From NCBI RefSeq assembly GCF_003946085.1, contig NZ_RHOB01000003.1, positions 1 to 64,000 of the forward strand: DNA of 64,000 nt. The letters are read 5' to 3'. This document shows positions 1 to 8,509 of this stretch, piece by piece. The notes beneath the pieces are model-generated. The model did no database searches and was not told the DNA's origin. It saw only the letters and a list, made by a program, of their open reading frames with translations. Source of the stretch: Levilactobacillus angrenensis (lineage in GTDB: Bacteria > Bacillota > Bacilli > Lactobacillales > Lactobacillaceae). Every line of letters starts with the position of its first letter. The stretch's first letter is position 1. A program made the translations under genes and the position numbers.

Positions 1-27
1 ATTTCTTGTAAACTGTTCTTGGGACAT
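1..27 (-). CDS. Possible 5' end of a gene running off the left edge
   Basis: On the minus strand an ATG at 27-25 opens a frame of nine codons (MSQEQFTRN) that leaves the window. A TATAAT hexamer at 98-93 lies about 65 bases upstream and could be its -10 box. The ribosome binding site is weak (an AGTGAG-like stretch), so the call rests mainly on promoter spacing and codon content. No function can be assigned from nine residues. Confidence 0.35.
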
Positions 28-247
28 ATTGTCATTCTCACTTTCAATTGGTTTTAGTCGACTATTTTGCTGTGGGGCAGTGTGTCCCTTTTATTATACA
101 AAAAATGATGTCGACAGATTTCTCTATCAACACCAAATATCATAGAACCCATTTTTTAATCGCTTCACATTCAGCTGCCTTCATCGCAGATAGCCGCCGT
201 TATGGTTGACCATCATCGAAAACACACCTTGGCAGGGGCAACACGAA

Positions 248-277
248 ACTGTTAGCTTTACGGCTAGCAGTTTTTTT
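248..277 (+). terminator. Rho-independent terminator
   Basis: CTGTTAGC at 249-256 pairs with GCTAGCAG at 263-270 (one G-T pair) around a 6-base loop and is followed by seven T. No convincing gene was found immediately upstream on the plus strand, so it may end a small RNA or a transcript entering from the left. Confidence 0.7.
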
Positions 278-341
278 AAAACTGAACGATTATGCCTAAC
301 ATCCCCTATTTTAGGCATATATGATAATTGGTATATGACAG

Positions 342-369
342 TTGTCATATATCGCACTTGTGATATACT
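342..369 (+). promoter_or_regulatory. Promoter of the putative antitoxin RNA
   Basis: A -35 box TTGTCA (342-347) and a -10 box TATACT (364-369) are separated by 16 bases. Transcription would start near 376 and run 60-70 bases into the strong terminator at 410-442, as expected for the short RNA II of an Fst/par-type locus. Confidence 0.65.
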
Positions 370-375
370 AAGAGT

Positions 376-442
376 ACAAAAAAAGTTTGTAACATTGGAT
401 TCACCAAAGCCTCCGACTATTGCGCTAGTCGGAGGTTTTTTT
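376..442 (+). ncRNA. Putative RNA II antitoxin of a type I toxin-antitoxin locus
   Basis: This short transcript would run convergently towards the toxin gene at 487-573. Its 5' part (378-404) repeats, in the same DNA orientation, the plus-strand sequence covering the toxin start codon and ribosome binding site (555-584), with only a small internal difference. Because the two are transcribed in opposite directions, the RNAs are complementary exactly over the toxin initiation region. It ends at the shared stem-loop at 410-442. This is the architecture of the Enterococcus faecalis par locus (convergent RNAs, direct repeats, common terminator). Existence as an RNA is inferred. Confidence 0.65.
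410..442 (+). terminator. Terminator shared by antitoxin and toxin RNAs
   Basis: A perfect 10-bp stem (CCTCCGACTA 410-419 with TAGTCGGAGG 426-435), 6-base loop and seven T on the plus strand. It lies between the convergent antitoxin and toxin transcripts. The minus-strand side lacks a good T-tract, so termination of the toxin RNA here would be weaker. Confidence 0.85.
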
Positions 443-486
443 ATACGTTCAATTCAACAAACGGGTGGGTCAGAAGTCGCCTAAAA

Positions 487-573
487 CTACCTATGCCGCC
501 TACGTTCCAGCCAGTCCGTAAAGATGGCAACTAGGAGCCCAACAACCAGTGGCGCAAAAAAGGTTTGTAACAT
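487..573 (-). CDS. Fst/Ldr-like type I toxin peptide, 28 residues
   Basis: An ATG at 573 opens a 28-codon frame ending in TAG at 489-487, preceded by a perfect GGAGGTG (587-581) at 7-base spacing. The peptide has a short N-terminus, one hydrophobic helix with the FAPLVVGLLVAIFTDWL pattern, and a basic Arg-rich tail. This is the layout of the Fst/Ldr toxin family of Gram-positive type I systems, whose peptides insert in the membrane when unbalanced. The family's central Pro (residue 8) and the VVG...D-W-L features are visible. A GTGGG/CCCAC hairpin just upstream of the ribosome binding site (588-606) could sequester translation, as in fst mRNA. Promoter at 621-649; antisense RNA at 376-442. 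The gene is too short for standard gene callers. Confidence 0.8.
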   Translation of the reverse strand: MLQTFFAPLVVGLLVAIFTDWLERRRHR

Positions 574-620
574 AAGGATTCACCTCCCCACTGTTGCTAG
601 TGTGGGTAGGCAACCTCTTA

Positions 621-649
621 ATTATCGGGTATAGCTGTTACAATTGCAA
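621..649 (-). promoter_or_regulatory. Promoter of the toxin mRNA
   Basis: On the minus strand a -35 box TTGCAA (649-644) and a -10 box GATAAT (626-621) are separated by exactly 17 bases. Transcription would start near 614, giving a short leader with a stem-loop before the toxin ribosome binding site. Confidence 0.65.
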
Positions 650-950
650 CGTTTTGTGAGATTTTTATGGCAAATTTTTCGCTATCCTGACAAGTATCGT
701 AACCATGAACGCCCACCTTTGTCTTAGAGCGGCGATTTAGCGAATCATCCTAATTTTAGACACATCCCCCAGCCTGACGATGGTCTTTCGCGCCAGCGCT
801 TGGTAGGCTATAGGCATCATCCCACGGTCGGGGCCACTGGTCTCGGCCTTTTTGGCTTGACCTCGGCGGAGAGTTTCATCGTTAATTGTCTACCTTAATT
901 ATCTGCCCCAGTCACCATCTTTTTTCGTTTCATTTTCCCACTAAACCCGC
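650..950. other. Intergenic stretch with a possible decayed coding remnant
   Basis: No credible gene with a ribosome binding site is seen. On the minus strand a frame stays open from about 865 to a TAA at 739-737 and reads like coding sequence (ends LARKTIVRLGDVSKIRMIR), but its first ATG (820) has no ribosome binding site. It may be the tail of a lost gene or of a repeated element. Confidence 0.25.
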
Positions 951-956
951 TATAAT
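951..956 (+). promoter_or_regulatory. -10 box of the pot operon
   Basis: A perfect TATAAT lies 58 bases before the potA start codon. The -35 region (about 928-933) is poor, which suggests an activator or a weak basal promoter. Confidence 0.5.
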
Positions 957-1013
957 CAAAAAGGTTGCCCGGTTCCGGCCGCAACCAAACTTAACTCTAG
1001 AGGAGGTTGCCTG

Positions 1014-2123
1014 ATGCCCCAACCTATTATTGAACTGCGTCACGTCATCAAGCGTTACGATGACCATACGATTTTGAAAAACATTAACCTGACGCTGGAG
1101 CCCGGGAAGTTTTATACCCTTCTCGGCCCGTCAGGCTGCGGTAAGACCACGATTCTCCGCACCATCGCTGGCTTTACTGACGTGACTGAAGGTGACGTAC
1201 TATTTGCCGGCAAACGGATCAATGCCGTGCCCGCCAACAAACGCAACGTCAACACTGTCTTCCAAGACTACGCCCTGTTCCCCCACATGACCGTGGCGGA
1301 AAACGTGGCCTTTGGCTTAACTCTGAAAAAAACACCGAAATCTGAGATTAAAAAGCGCGTCGCCCAAGCGCTAAATCTGGTCCAACTCGCCGACTACGGC
1401 GACCGTGAAATCAGCGCCCTGTCCGGTGGTCAGCAACAACGAATCGCCATTGCCCGGGCCATCGTCATGGAACCGCAAGTTCTCTTGTTAGACGAACCCC
1501 TGTCAGCACTAGATGCCAAATTGCGGCGCCAAATGCAATACGAATTGCGTGACCTGCAGCAACGACTGGGCATTACTTTTCTGTTTGTGACCCATGATCA
1601 GGAAGAAGCTTTGGCCATGAGTGACGAAATCTTTGTCATGAACCAAGGCGAGGTCCTGCAGAGCGGCTCACCAGTCGACATTTACGACGAACCCATCAAC
1701 CATTTCGTCGCCGACTTTATCGGTGAAAGCAACATCTTGCCCGGTAAAATGATTGCTGACTTCCAGGTCGCGTTTGGCGGTCACCAATTTGAATGTGCCG
1801 ACGCCGGCATTCCCGTCAACGAGCCGGTAGAAATCGTGATTCGCCCCGAGGACCTGACGCTGACCGACCCGGCCCACGCCAAGTTGACGGTGACCATCGA
1901 CACCCAGCTATTTCGCGGCGACTACTATGAAATCGCCGCGACCGATAGCCTGGGCAACGACTGGCTGATTCACTCGGTCAATCCCGCCGAAGATGGCACA
2001 GCCGTGGGCCTTACCTTCCGCCCACAAGACCTGCACGTCATGCGCTTCGGTGAGAAGGAGGCCGAATTCGACGCACGCCTAGAGACCTACGAAACGGAGG
2101 ATGAGACCCGTGACGAGACGTAA
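1014..2123 (+). CDS. potA: Spermidine/putrescine ABC transporter, ATP-binding protein PotA
   Basis: The 369-residue protein energises polyamine import by hydrolysing ATP at the cytoplasmic face of the PotBC channel. Visible are the Walker A motif GPSGCGKTT (residues 38-46), the ABC signature LSGGQQQR, the Walker B LLLDEP, the H-loop THD and a C-terminal TOBE-like domain of about 120 residues, all typical of PotA/MalK-type ATPases. The start is fixed by AGAGGAGG nine bases upstream. It is the first gene of potABCD, and the 3' end overlaps potB. The acidic C-terminal tail (last 25 residues rich in E, D, T) is unusual in composition but lies in an expected variable region. Confidence 0.95.
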   Translation: MPQPIIELRHVIKRYDDHTILKNINLTLEPGKFYTLLGPSGCGKTTILRTIAGFTDVTEGDVLFAGKRINAVPANKRNVNTVFQDYALFPHMTVAENVAFGLTLKKTPKSEIKKRVAQALNLVQLADYGDREISALSGGQQQRIAIARAIVMEPQVLLLDEPLSALDAKLRRQMQYELRDLQQRLGITFLFVTHDQEEALAMSDEIFVMNQGEVLQSGSPVDIYDEPINHFVADFIGESNILPGKMIADFQVAFGGHQFECADAGIPVNEPVEIVIRPEDLTLTDPAHAKLTVTIDTQLFRGDYYEIAATDSLGNDWLIHSVNPAEDGTAVGLTFRPQDLHVMRFGEKEAEFDARLETYETEDETRDET

Positions 2124-2925
2124 AACATGGTTGTACTTCATCCCCTATGGCCTGTGGCTGGCCCTGTTCGTCATCGCGCCGGTCGCCTTGATCATTTACC
2201 AATCCTTCTTTGACCTGGGCCACCATTTCACAATCAGTAACTACAGCACTTATTTTCAATCCGCGACCTATCTCAAGATGACGCTCAACTCCGTGTGGTA
2301 CGCCTTCTTGATCACGCTATTCACCGGACTGATCAGCTACCCCACGGCTTATTTTCTCCATCAGCTGAAACACCGTCAGTTCTGGCTATTGCTAGTGATT
2401 TTGCCGACTTGGATCAACATCCTGTTGAAGGCCTACGCGTTCATTGGCATCTTCAGCCAGGCGGGATTGGCCAATCAATTTCTCACGTTCATCGGTATCG
2501 GGCCGCAACAAATTCTTTTCACCAACGCCAGTTTCATTTTCGTAGCCACCTACATCCAGATTCCATTTATGATTTTGCCGATATTTAACGCCCTCGACGA
2601 CCTGAACCCAGCCTTCGTCAATGCCAGCCGCGACCTCGGAGCCAGCAACTGGCAAACCTTCCGACGGGTCATTTTTCCATTGACCTTACCTGGCGTTAAG
2701 GCCGGTGTCCAAGCCGTCTTCATCCCTTCGCTATCCCTCTTCATGTTGACGCGCCTGATTGGTGGTAACAAGGTCATCACCTTAGGGACCGCGATTGAAG
2801 AGCATTTCCTGACCACCATGAACTGGGGCATGGGCTCCACGATTGGCGTGGTCCTAATCATCGCCATGATTATCGTCATGACCCTGACCGGCGATCAACG
2901 ACCGAAGGGAGGGACGCCACGATGA
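2110..2925 (+). CDS. potB: Spermidine/putrescine ABC transporter permease PotB
   Basis: A 271-residue inner-membrane permease that forms half of the polyamine channel. It has about six hydrophobic segments and the binding-protein-dependent transport EAA-like loop ([19 protein letters not shown], near residue 180). A GTG at 2110 is preferred because GGAGG (2096-2100) sits nine bases upstream; the alternative ATG at 2101 directly abuts the GGAGG. With this start it overlaps potA by 14 bases, indicating translational coupling. Confidence 0.92.
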   Translation: MTRRKTWLYFIPYGLWLALFVIAPVALIIYQSFFDLGHHFTISNYSTYFQSATYLKMTLNSVWYAFLITLFTGLISYPTAYFLHQLKHRQFWLLLVILPTWINILLKAYAFIGIFSQAGLANQFLTFIGIGPQQILFTNASFIFVATYIQIPFMILPIFNALDDLNPAFVNASRDLGASNWQTFRRVIFPLTLPGVKAGVQAVFIPSLSLFMLTRLIGGNKVITLGTAIEEHFLTTMNWGMGSTIGVVLIIAMIIVMTLTGDQRPKGGTPR

Positions 2926-3725
2926 AACAAAAATTGGCGAAAGTCTACCTGATTCTGGTCTTCATTATTCTGTACGCGCCGATTATTTTTCTGATCGTCT
3001 ACTCCTTCAGTCAAGGCGAGACCATGACCAATTATCACGGCTTCACCTGGCGGCATTACCAAACGCTGTTCAGCGACTCGCGGATGCTGGCTATCGTTGC
3101 TAACACGCTGTTAGTCGCGCTGCTATCCTCATTGATTGCCACTTTGATTGGCACGCTGGGGGCCCTGAGCATCAACCGCACCACTAAGCGGGTCACCCGC
3201 GAATCACTATTGACGCTGAACAACGTCTTGATGGTGTCGCCCGACGTCATCATCGGGGCCAGCTTCCTGATCTTTTTCACGATGCTCAAGATTCCCCTGG
3301 GTTTTGGCTCCGTCTTGATGAGCCATATTGCCTTTGAGATTCCCATCGTCGTTTTGATGGTCCTCCCCCGGTTGCGGGAAATGTCATCTTCCATGCTAGA
3401 CGCCGCGCAAGACCTGGGCGCAACGACGCGCCAACTGTTGTCGCAGGTCATCATCCCCTTCATTTCGCCCGGTATCTTCGCTGGTTTCTTCATGGCGTTG
3501 ACGTATTCGCTGGATGATTTTGCCGTGACCTTCTTCGTGACCGGCAACGGCTTCTCCACCCTGTCCGTGGAAATCTACTCACGGGCCCGGCAAGGCATCA
3601 ACCTGGAAATCAACGCGCTGTCCGGCGTCATGTTTTTATTCTCACTCTTGCTGGTGGGCGGCTATTACTGGATTCAGCAAGCCAGCCGCAAGCGCAAGCA
3701 TCGTAAGCGGGAGGTGGCCTCATGA
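2922..3725 (+). CDS. potC: Spermidine/putrescine ABC transporter permease PotC
   Basis: A 267-residue membrane protein, partner of PotB in the polyamine channel. It has six predicted hydrophobic helices and the conserved cytoplasmic loop AAQDLGATTRQLLSQVIIP that contacts PotA. The start overlaps the potB stop by four bases (ATGA) and has GGGAGGG upstream. The C-terminus is a short run of Lys/Arg, fitting the positive-inside rule. Confidence 0.93.
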   Translation: MKQKLAKVYLILVFIILYAPIIFLIVYSFSQGETMTNYHGFTWRHYQTLFSDSRMLAIVANTLLVALLSSLIATLIGTLGALSINRTTKRVTRESLLTLNNVLMVSPDVIIGASFLIFFTMLKIPLGFGSVLMSHIAFEIPIVVLMVLPRLREMSSSMLDAAQDLGATTRQLLSQVIIPFISPGIFAGFFMALTYSLDDFAVTFFVTGNGFSTLSVEIYSRARQGINLEINALSGVMFLFSLLLVGGYYWIQQASRKRKHRKREVAS

Positions 3726-4792
3726 AACGTTTAGTGAGTTTGATCATCGGCTTACTCGCCATCTGTGGCCTGCTCGCCTACAGCAGTTCACAACTGGAGC
3801 GCTCCAGCGGCAGTACCGGCGACAAGGTCTTGAACCTGTATAACTGGGGCGACTACATCGACCCCAACCTCCTGACGAAGTTTCAAAAGGAAACCGGCTA
3901 CCACGTGAACGTCGAAACCTTTGACAGCAACGAGGCCATGTACACCAAGATCAATCAGGGTGGGACGCACTACGACCTGGCGGTTCCCAGCGAGTACATG
4001 GTCGCGAAAATGAAACGCGCTCACCTGCTCCAGCCGCTTGATAAAAGCCGGTTGACCGGGTGGCACAACTTCGACCCACAATTCTTAAACCAGTCCTTTG
4101 ACCGCGGCAATCGGTATTCCATGCCGTATTTCTGGGGGACGTTGGGTATCATTTACAATGATAAATTCGTCAAGGCCAGTCAGGTCCAGCATTGGCAAGA
4201 TCTCTGGTCACCAAAATTTCGGGACCAAATCATGCTGATTGACTCGGCCCGCGATATCATGGGCATGGCCCTAGTCACGCAACACCAGTCGATGAATACC
4301 ACCGACCCACAAAAGTTGCTGGCCGCCGAAAAGAAACTCAATCGCTTAGCACCCAACGTGAAAGCCATCGTGGCCGATGAAATCAAGATGTACATGGCCC
4401 AAGATGAGGCCGCCATCGCGGTGGACTGGTCCGGTGAAGCGGCGGAAATGCTGGCCAACAACCACCACCTCCACTACGTCGTGCCCAGTGAAGGCAGTAA
4501 CTTGTGGTTTGACAACTTGGTCATCCCCAAGACGGCCCAGCACTACAACGCCATTTACGCCTTCCTGAATTTCATGAGTAAACCCGCCAATGCGGCTCAA
4601 AACGCCGCCTACATTGGCTACGCCACGCCTAACGCGAAGGCTAAGGCCCTGTTGCCTAAGTCAGTGCGTGACGACCGACAATTCTACCCGACACAAGCCA
4701 CGATTGACCACCTGCAGGTCTACCGCGACTTGTCGCCGGCCAAGGTCGAGCTGTACAATGACCGTTACTTGGAATTTAAGATGCACCATTAA
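3722..4792 (+). CDS. potD: Spermidine/putrescine-binding protein PotD
   Basis: The 356-residue extracellular solute-binding protein delivers polyamines to PotBC. An N-terminal hydrophobic segment (residues 4-20) acts as signal or membrane anchor; there is no lipobox cysteine, so it is probably held by an uncleaved signal or released. The typical opening of the mature domain (LNLYNWGDYIDPNLL) and the YWGTLGIIYN, W-x-DLW and DWSGEA motifs match the PotD/PotF fold. The start overlaps potC by four bases with GGGAGGTGG upstream; the operon ends in a terminator directly after the stop. Confidence 0.93.
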   Translation: MKRLVSLIIGLLAICGLLAYSSSQLERSSGSTGDKVLNLYNWGDYIDPNLLTKFQKETGYHVNVETFDSNEAMYTKINQGGTHYDLAVPSEYMVAKMKRAHLLQPLDKSRLTGWHNFDPQFLNQSFDRGNRYSMPYFWGTLGIIYNDKFVKASQVQHWQDLWSPKFRDQIMLIDSARDIMGMALVTQHQSMNTTDPQKLLAAEKKLNRLAPNVKAIVADEIKMYMAQDEAAIAVDWSGEAAEMLANNHHLHYVVPSEGSNLWFDNLVIPKTAQHYNAIYAFLNFMSKPANAAQNAAYIGYATPNAKAKALLPKSVRDDRQFYPTQATIDHLQVYRDLSPAKVELYNDRYLEFKMHH

Positions 4793-4833
4793 AAAACGAG
4801 TTTGGGCAGATTTGTCCCAAACTCGTTTTTTTG
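4791..4833. terminator. Bidirectional terminator between potD and a secreted protein gene
   Basis: ACGAGTTTGGG (4796-4806) pairs with CCCAAACTCGT (4816-4826); A-tracts and T-tracts flank both sides, so it can serve the convergent genes on both strands. Confidence 0.9.
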
Positions 4834-4841
4834 CATCCGCC

Positions 4842-5672
4842 CTAAGCCGGGTAGACCGTGGACTCGCTCATGAAGTACTGCTGCTTGCCGACCTGGTAGC
4901 CAGCCGCAATTTCAATCGAGTTCAACACGTTTTTCGTCTTAGCTTGATAGAACGTTGTCGCATAATACTTGTTCAGCCGCTTAATCGTCACTTTATACCG
5001 GTATTTGCCGCTTTTATTGACCTTGGTCCCAATGGCCTTGGGCACGGCACTCTTGGTATACAACGTTGTCTGCCCGCTTTTACCGGGACGCACGGCCTTG
5101 GTGATTTTGACCGAAGTCGTGGGTTTGCCATCAATTTGCTTATTGATAAAGGCGCTACGCTGATAGTACTCCAGGTAACCATCCGGCGTGATGTGCACCC
5201 GGGCTAATTTGGCCTTGGTGTCATTCTTGGGGTACTTGGTGCCCTTGAACAGATTGCCATCCCCCTTGTAGTTGCGCAGAGCGCCGTCAGGATACGTCTT
5301 TTGCGTGGCGTAAAACGCTAAGTACTTGGGAACCGAGACGTGTTTAAAATTCTTCGTGGTCGCCGCAATCGACCGAGTCATGAGGCCCTTTTGGTGGTCC
5401 GTCTTGCGAATATGATAGCGCAACTGATTAATATTCAAGCCCACCGCCGTCTTACCATTGCTGGCGCTGATGGCTTGAATCTGCACAACGGTCCCCTTGG
5501 GGATAGTGATAGTCGCGTTCTTCGCGGTGTTTTTCGTCACAATCTTACGTTTGGTCTGTAAAAATTTATGCGTCGTGACCCCGAGATACTGCGTACTGGC
5601 CGCTGCCGGTACTGTTCCGCCGACCAGGGCGCCGATGAAAACCAGCCCCGCCGCAAACATTTTCCTGTTCAT
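4842..5672 (-). CDS. Putative secreted protein with signal peptide
   Basis: A 276-residue protein of unknown function. It begins with a classical signal peptide (MNRK, hydrophobic core, cleavage after PAAAS, about residue 24), followed by a Lys/Thr-rich, beta-strand-like sequence with an aromatic C-terminal third, as in many lactobacillus surface or SLAP-like proteins. The ATG at 5672 is chosen over an earlier in-frame codon (5705) because GGGAGG precedes it at suitable spacing and the signal peptide then starts properly. No catalytic motif, LPxTG sorting signal or lipobox is seen. Export is well supported; the function is not. Confidence 0.75.
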   Translation of the reverse strand: MNRKMFAAGLVFIGALVGGTVPAAASTQYLGVTTHKFLQTKRKIVTKNTAKNATITIPKGTVVQIQAISASNGKTAVGLNINQLRYHIRKTDHQKGLMTRSIAATTKNFKHVSVPKYLAFYATQKTYPDGALRNYKGDGNLFKGTKYPKNDTKAKLARVHITPDGYLEYYQRSAFINKQIDGKPTTSVKITKAVRPGKSGQTTLYTKSAVPKAIGTKVNKSGKYRYKVTIKRLNKYYATTFYQAKTKNVLNSIEIAAGYQVGKQQYFMSESTVYPA

Positions 5673-5734
5673 CGTCGATTCCTCCCAAAACCTTGATAGG
5701 TTCATTATACGACAAGCACGGTCTTGGCGGCATC

Positions 5735-5777
5735 AAAAAAAGCTCGTGAGCCAGTGTCTCGCACTGACCCACGAACT
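5735..5777 (-). terminator. Terminator of the pst operon
   Basis: On the minus strand, just after the pstB stop, a long imperfect stem (GTTCGTG-GGTCAGTG with CACTGGC-TCACGAGC) is followed by seven T. It ends the operon directly after pstB, so no phoU follows here. Confidence 0.85.
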
Positions 5778-5780
5778 CCA

Positions 5781-6584
5781 TTAACCAAAACTTCCGGCAA
5801 TATAATCTTGCGTGACCGGAATCTGGGGATTACTGAACATATTCCCCGTCGACGTGTATTCCATGACGTGCCCTAAGTGGAAAAAGGCACATTGACTGCT
5901 GACCCGCGCAGCTTGTTGCATGTTGTGGGTCACGATGATAATCGTGTACTTCTTCTGGAGCTCCAACAGGGTCTCTTCCACTTTGACCGTGGAGATGGGA
6001 TCCAGTGCGCTACAAGGTTCGTCAAGTAACAGCACATCGGGTTCCATAGCAATCGACCGCGCAATGCACAGCCGTTGTTGTTGGCCCCCAGATAGTGACA
6101 AGGCACTCTTATCCAAAGAATCTTTGACCTCGTCCCACAGTGCCGCCCCACGTAAACTCTTTTCCACGCGTTCTTCCAATTCTGCTTTGTCCTTCAGGCC
6201 ATTGGCCCGCAATGCATAGACGATGTTTTCTCGAATCGACTTGGCAAACGGATTCGGGCGTTGGAAAACCATCCCGATATGCCGGCGAATCTCATAGATG
6301 TTCACCGTCGGCTCGTTGATGTCGACTTGGTGATACCAAATCTTTCCCGTCACCGTTGCGATGCCGTCATTCATCCGGTTCAGTGACCGCAAGTACGTAG
6401 ATTTCCCGGACCCAGACGCCCCGATCAAAGCGGTGATCTGGTTCTTGGGAAAGGCCAAATTGGCATCATGCATGGCATGGTTGGCACCGTAAAAGACTTG
6501 AAGATTCTCAGTCTTCATGGCCAACGACGTACTGTCATCGAAGGTCTGCACCGCAGTTTCGTCAAATGAATATTGTTTTAACAT
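5781..6584 (-). CDS. pstB: Phosphate ABC transporter ATP-binding protein PstB
   Basis: The 267-residue ATPase drives high-affinity phosphate uptake through PstCA. Motifs: Walker [10 protein letters not shown] (near residue 55), the PstB-typical LNRMND, the Q-loop VFQRPNPF, signature LSGGQQQR and Walker [25 protein letters not shown] precedes the ATG. It is the last gene of pstSCAB. Many lactobacilli carry a second pstB and phoU after this point; here a terminator follows instead. Confidence 0.95.
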   Translation of the reverse strand: MLKQYSFDETAVQTFDDSTSLAMKTENLQVFYGANHAMHDANLAFPKNQITALIGASGSGKSTYLRSLNRMNDGIATVTGKIWYHQVDINEPTVNIYEIRRHIGMVFQRPNPFAKSIRENIVYALRANGLKDKAELEERVEKSLRGAALWDEVKDSLDKSALSLSGGQQQRLCIARSIAMEPDVLLLDEPCSALDPISTVKVEETLLELQKKYTIIIVTHNMQQAARVSSQCAFFHLGHVMEYTSTGNMFSNPQIPVTQDYIAGSFG

Positions 6585-6596
6585 GGCAGCTCCTCC

Positions 6597-7484
6597 TTAC
6601 TTGCTGGCCGTGACACGCCGGTAGAGGAAGTTCCCCAGTAACCGCGCGCCCAAGTTGAATAACAGCACGGCAATGATCAACACGGCTGATGCCGCCGCGG
6701 ACAGTTGCGCCGCATTGGTGGCCAAGCCTTCCGTGTTCACTTTCCAAATGTGGACCGCCAACGTTTCCGCTGGTCGGAATGGGTTCAGTGGACTAGCCGC
6801 GTCCATTGGGTTCCAATCTGCGAAGTTGGTCACAGGCGCACTTTGCCCAGCCGTGTAGATCAAGGCAGCGGCTTCCCCGAAGACCCGACCGGCACTCAAG
6901 ACGATCCCGGTCACGATACCTGGCAATGCCACCGGCAAGATGATGCCGATTTCCGTCTTCCATTTGGACAAGCCCAGTGACAGACCCGCTTCCCGTTGAC
7001 TGCGGGAAACGGCACTGAGCGACTCTTCAATATTCCGCGTTAACAGCGGCAGGTTGAAGAAGGTCAGCGCAATGGCGCCGGAAATAACGGAGAAGCCAAT
7101 CTTAAACTTCACCACGAACAGTAAGAACCCGAACAGGCCCACGACCACGGATGGCAGTGAACTCAGCACTTCGATGGCTGAACGAATCAAGCTGGTCCGC
7201 CAGTTGTCCTTGGCGTATTCTGCCAAATAAATCCCGGCCCCCAACGAAATAGGGATGGAGATCAACATGGTCAAGACTAACAGATAAAACGAGTTGAACA
7301 ACTGCACACCGATTCCACCAGCACCACTAAAGGCATCAGTCGTCCCGGTCAGAAAAGTCCAGCTCACGTGTGGCAAGCCCGAAATCAGAATGTAAGCCAG
7401 CAGAAATACCAGAATTCCCACCACGGCAGCGACAATTAAGTTAATGATGACCGTCGCCAAAAAATCCGTCCGTTTAGCGTTCAT
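6597..7484 (-). CDS. pstA: Phosphate ABC transporter permease PstA
   Basis: A 295-residue membrane permease, half of the phosphate channel. Six hydrophobic segments and the BPD loop (SRSQREAGLSLGLSKWKTE) are visible, together with the PstA-type segment LSSLPSVVVGLFGFLLFV. The ATG lies inside the pstC 3' end (overlap of 11 bases) with AGAGGGGGC upstream, and pstB starts 12 bases after the stop, consistent with co-translation. Confidence 0.94.
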   Translation of the reverse strand: MNAKRTDFLATVIINLIVAAVVGILVFLLAYILISGLPHVSWTFLTGTTDAFSGAGGIGVQLFNSFYLLVLTMLISIPISLGAGIYLAEYAKDNWRTSLIRSAIEVLSSLPSVVVGLFGFLLFVVKFKIGFSVISGAIALTFFNLPLLTRNIEESLSAVSRSQREAGLSLGLSKWKTEIGIILPVALPGIVTGIVLSAGRVFGEAAALIYTAGQSAPVTNFADWNPMDAASPLNPFRPAETLAVHIWKVNTEGLATNAAQLSAAASAVLIIAVLLFNLGARLLGNFLYRRVTASK

Positions 7485-8427
7485 GTTTGAGTTGCCCCCT
7501 CTTCGCGATGACCCGCACGAGTGCGTTAAAGAATAATGACATCAGTAATAAGATCAAAGCCAGTGACCACAGTGCGTTGTTGGGCAGCGTGCCATCAATG
7601 GTGTCCCCAATCCCCGTCGTCAACTGACTGGTCAACGTGGAGGCTGGTGAGATCAAGTTCTTCGGCATGATGGCGGCATTCCCAATCACCATTTGAACGG
7701 CTAAGGCTTCCCCGAAAGCCCGGGCCATCCCAAAGATAACGGCGGTCAGGATTCCTGGTGTTGCTGAACGTAAGATAACGCGAGAAACGGTTTGCCACCG
7801 CGTTGCCCCTAAGGCCAATGAGGCTTCTTTGAAATGCCGCGGTACGGCGCGTAAACTATCGACGGTCATGGACGTGATCGTTGGCAAGACCATGACGAAC
7901 AGGACGAACGTCGCGGAGATGATGCCGAAACCAGACCCACCCACGACACTTCGCATGAATGGCACGACAACTGCTAAGCCAATGAACCCGTAAACAACGG
8001 AAGGAATCCCCACCAGCAATTCGATGACGGGTTGTAGCAATTTCCGTCCCTTGTTCGGAGAGATTTCCGTCATAAAGATGGCCGTTCCAACGGCAAATGG
8101 CGTCGCGACGATTGCGGCAGCAAAGGTAACCGCAAATGACCCAACGATCATGGGTAACGCCCCAATTTTGCCTTGGTCAGGTGCCCAATCAGTCCCGGTC
8201 AAGAACTTACCGAGGCTCACGTGATTTTGCGTGAAGGTGGCGATGCCTTTAGACGTGATGAACCACAGCATGGATGCCACCACTAAGATGATGACGCCGA
8301 TGCACAGGTAACTGATGCCCTTACCTAGCCAGTCTTCGCGCGTGGCCCGGGTCGCGTGATGCAACCGGGCAGACCAGTCATTAGACTGTGTCTTTTGTTG
8401 TTTAAGTTGAAAATTTGTTTGCTCCAT
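7474..8427 (-). CDS. pstC: Phosphate ABC transporter permease PstC
   Basis: A 317-residue membrane permease pairing with PstA. It has a longer cytoplasmic N-terminus (about 45 residues), six membrane segments, the conserved ELLVGIPSVVYGFIGL segment and the EASLALGATRWQT loop for PstB contact. AAAGGGGGAG precedes the ATG. It is separated from pstS by a terminator-like hairpin (8445-8478), which would lower expression of the permease genes relative to the binding protein. Confidence 0.94.
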   Translation of the reverse strand: MEQTNFQLKQQKTQSNDWSARLHHATRATREDWLGKGISYLCIGVIILVVASMLWFITSKGIATFTQNHVSLGKFLTGTDWAPDQGKIGALPMIVGSFAVTFAAAIVATPFAVGTAIFMTEISPNKGRKLLQPVIELLVGIPSVVYGFIGLAVVVPFMRSVVGGSGFGIISATFVLFVMVLPTITSMTVDSLRAVPRHFKEASLALGATRWQTVSRVILRSATPGILTAVIFGMARAFGEALAVQMVIGNAAIMPKNLISPASTLTSQLTTGIGDTIDGTLPNNALWSLALILLLMSLFFNALVRVIAKRGQLKHER

Positions 8428-8444
8428 GAATTGACTCCCCCTTT

Positions 8445-8478
8445 AAAAAAAGTGAAGGTGCTCCGTTCGCACCTCCAC
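8445..8478 (-). terminator. Intercistronic attenuating terminator between pstS and pstC
   Basis: On the minus strand GTGGAGGTGC (8478-8469) pairs perfectly with GCACCTTCAC, apart from one wobble, and is followed by seven T. Placed inside the operon, it probably allows only partial read-through, so PstS is made in excess over PstCAB. Confidence 0.85.
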
Positions 8479-8509
8479 CCCTGTGACTACGACCATCAAT
8501 TAAGAACGC

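Noticed and set aside
206-484. 92-codon plus-strand ORF
   Set aside because: It spans two terminators, the antitoxin RNA promoter and part of the toxin gene, has no ribosome site and reads like random sequence.
650-1013. 4.5S, 6S or tmRNA gene upstream of potA
   Set aside because: The region has some G/C-rich pairing, but no conserved core of any of these RNAs could be matched.
4590-5207. 205-codon plus-strand ORF crossing the potD end and the secreted protein gene
   Set aside because: It overlaps two better-supported genes and a strong terminator; shadow frame.
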